From NCBI GenBank assembly GCA_964020155.1, contig OZ026549.1, positions 1,777,633 to 1,841,632 of the forward strand: a stretch of DNA of 64,000 nt. Reading direction: 5' to 3'. Position 1 is the stretch's first letter; each line of letters starts with the position of its first letter. Positions 62,201 through 64,000 of the stretch are shown here, piece by piece. The notes beneath the pieces were generated by a model, which saw only the letters and a program-made list of their open reading frames with translations, was not told the DNA's origin and made no database searches. This DNA is from Chondrilla cf. caribensis. Its lineage: Eukaryota; Porifera; Demospongiae; Chondrillida; Chondrillidae. A program made the position numbers and the translations under genes.

Positions 62201-62608
62201 GTAGTGGTCCAGGAAGAGGAATTGTCACTGAATGTTGTAAACATCCACATCTTCATTCCCATCCTGTCCTTCCAACACTATGTACTGTAGATGTAGAGTG
62301 TCTGACCTTTGAGGTCAGTTGTTTATTATTGTGGTCTTGTTCATTGTTACTGACAGGGTTGGGAGTTTTGATGGAAGACAGTGTTTAGTGAAGATGAGTT
62401 GAAGGAGATGGAGAAGTATGCTGCAGAGATGAAAGTAGTGAAGGTCATGATCACTTTCTATGTTCTGGACAACACTGGTGATGCTATTTCAACTGGAATG
62501 GGAAGAAACAAGTTCTTAAAAGAAGTGACTTTGTTTGATGTACCAAAAGAGAAGGTGGAGTTTGTCAAATCAAAGCTGTCATCCATAGAAACTGTAACTG
62601 TAGTGTAG
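56297..62608 (+). CDS. NLR-B: death-fold - NACHT - LRR receptor (C-terminal exon damaged)
   Basis: Exons 56297..56363, 56427..56510, 56670..56984, 57380..57441, 58266..59985, 60127..60266, 60346..60508 and 60609..60778 join in phase to 907 codons, parallel to NLR-A. Walker A is GQAGIGKT, Walker B LFVFDGADE, sensor TSRPG. Relative to A all indels in these exons are multiples of three: loss of three codons before LVFLQKY, one codon before QLQFVQ, one extra codon at the end of exon 6 and two at the start of exon 7. The exon matching 46140..46297 (62155..62313) has a TGA after STLVCTGQR and a one-base shift, so the last LRR exon (about 62370-62608, FSEDELKEMEKYAAEM) is probably not joined, unless splicing differs. 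MITEs at 60933-61380 and 61524-62105 match those in A. Confidence 0.82.
60933..61380. mobile_element. MITE with long internal inverted repeat, NLR-B
   Basis: Collinear counterpart of 44938-45370, with the same ACGCCCACC ends and the same hairpin arms. Shared position shows it was present before duplication. Confidence 0.75.
61524..62105. mobile_element. Degenerate DNA transposon with HTH-like fragment, NLR-B
   Basis: Counterpart of 45515-46089. The short frame starts MFYSRYVKQRILFCCRPGKS and differs from copy A by scattered substitutions. Confidence 0.55.
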
Positions 62609-63108
62609 TGGAGTGGTTAACAACATTACATACCACGGCTGGCCATTTTGTGAAGCCAACATTCCTATACATATATATATATATAAATGCTATGCCAGTA
62701 CTGTAATAGAAACACTAGTATAATATTATCATAAATAATATATTATTAATTTTATGTATTATATAATAAAAATACATTTTTAATTTATTTATAACATGTA
62801 TATACATATGTATGTCATATAGTACATAGATTATGTACATGTATTATACGTATAATAATATTATGTATTAGTATAATAAGAGTATTATTTTCATATAAAA
62901 AATTAATGGATTTCATTGTACGTATCCACATATGCATGACAGATATTGTGATTATTACACATACAAAGCTAACAGATATTACAGTTAGTGGGAAATAATA
63001 ATTATAAATTAACTACATTCATGATTGAGGTACTGGTCAATATCTCTGAATATACCAATGATTTCATCTTGTCAATTAACTCATTTACCAATCTTCAAAT
63101 GGTGAATC
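62609..63108. other. AT-rich intergenic stretch, copy B
   Basis: AT-rich DNA with a short (AT)n run at about 62670, between NLR-B and the convergent gene. No gene seen. Confidence 0.6.
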
Positions 63109-64000
63109 CACAGATCATTCACCAAAGCTGCACAGGGGAAGACCAACAGTGAGTACTAACAGGTGCACAGAGTTAAGATAGTGAACACACTGCTTGTGTG
63201 TGATGGGTGTGCTGTGAGTGTGCATGTAATTGAAGTACGTACGAATGTACCATTCAGGTACAGTGCAGACCTTAGCATGACACACACAGTACTCGTGTAC
63301 AAGTAATCAACTGGACACAAGTACCCATGTATGTACAGTAGAAAACTGGTGAGACAAACTACAAGGGACCCACAAAATCAGTTCTTGTTATCGGATGTTC
63401 TTATCAGGATTCAATTGCCATACGCACACTACTACAGGAAAACCAAAGCTCCTAAATTGGTTTGCATTAAGCAGCAGTATGTTTTGAAGGTGTTCATTCT
63501 TACTTGTTTGTTAGTTTGTCTGTTTATCTCTCTACTGTATGTACATGTACATTCCACTAATGAATACAAGCAGAGTTGAGTGTGAGGTGTGATCGTAGTA
63601 CATGTGTGTCCAGGACATGATAGTGAGTACACATGTACTGTACACACCCCTCATGTATGCTAGTACATACCTGTAAGAGTTATTGGAAGGTAGGGGGATA
63701 CCAAACTCATCTACTTTTCCATTCTGTTTGGATAGCTGGTGCTGTTCTTGCTTGGCTGCCTTCTCCTTCATTACAATCTCCATGTACTTCTACAGCACAG
63801 GGTCCACACGTACATGTGAATACAATATGTATGCAGATAATACTACACACAGTATATACATACACTGAACTTATGTGTGAGCCTAGTATGTACATACAGA
63901 TGTACTGTACGTACATATGTCAGTGTACTACTTGATGTACCATTTCAGCTTCTTTCTCAGTGGCTCTCTTTGTCAGTTCATCAATAGTTGCCTTCATTTC
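63109..64000 (-). pseudogene. 3' exons of the unidentified FEDW-tail protein, copy B (truncated tail, runs off window)
   Basis: The exon at the right edge (about 63943-64000, MKATIDELTKRATEKEAEM) and the next (about 63671-63789, KYMEIVMKEKAAKQEQHQ) match copy A in frame. The last exon (about 63150) has a G to T change turning GGA into TGA after SFGE, removing the final ten residues including FEDW. The gene may still be expressed with a shorter tail. Confidence 0.5.

Larger units (their letters stand above)
50174..64000. repeat. Segmental duplication, copy B (continues past the window)
   Basis: Collinear with copy A from the CTPS intron 9 breakpoint through CTPS 3' exons, charged-protein locus, NLR-B and the convergent minus-strand gene. 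The order and strand are the same as in A, that is, a direct tandem duplication. Indels include a lost CTPS exon 13, an extra foldback MITE (54366), an extra 300-bp segment (about 52817-53120) and absence of the pogo element. Confidence 0.93.

Overview
The window is nuclear DNA of an animal. It has multi-exon genes with GT-AG introns, long (AC)n and (ACGC)n microsatellites, many minisatellites and short terminal-inverted-repeat elements. The gene set (CTP synthase, PAM16/Magmas, LRRC59, a SAM-domain scaffold) is pan-metazoan. The tandem NACHT receptors with an N-terminal death-fold domain resemble the expanded NLR families described in sponges. A demosponge is my best guess, but this is inference and not proven by the sequence.

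Layout. 1-5.8 kb: minus-strand SAM-domain scaffold gene (5' end at 5797, running off the left edge) with PxxPR and YxxM motifs, plus minisatellites. 5.8-12.0 kb: no coding gene found; microsatellites, a very long (ACGC)n tract, small MITEs and a GC-richer promoter-like tract at 11.3-12.0 kb. 12.05-18.49 kb: complete minus-strand LRRC59 gene (7 exons). 19.1-23.65 kb: complete minus-strand PAM16 gene (6 exons). 24.0-34.0 kb: complete plus-strand CTP synthase gene (14 exons, 609 codons), head to head with PAM16 across about 350 bp.

31.75-64 kb is a large tandem segmental duplication. Copy A (31.745 to at least 48.28 kb) holds the 3' half of the intact CTP synthase, exons of an unidentified charged protein (minus), an NLR gene NLR-A (plus), and the 3' exons of another minus-strand gene. 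Copy B (50.174 kb to past the window end) repeats the same order. There CTP synthase is a 5'-less pseudogene, NLR-B keeps open death-fold, NACHT and first LRR exons, and the other two genes carry frame-disrupting differences. A third short fragment (copy C, 48.79-49.88 kb) repeats only the 5' part of the NLR and is frameshifted. Copy A alone carries a complete 2.8-kb pogo/Tigger-class transposon with an intact transposase fused to a PHD finger. Copy B provides the paralogous empty site.

How it fits together: the housekeeping genes are ordinary (nucleotide synthesis, mitochondrial import, ER protein). The notable biology is innate-immune receptor duplication driven by segmental copying through a housekeeping locus. 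The receptor frames stay open while the hitch-hiking copies decay, and DNA transposons add differences after the duplication. Exon coordinates were read by eye from splice signals and reading-frame continuity and were not checked against transcripts.
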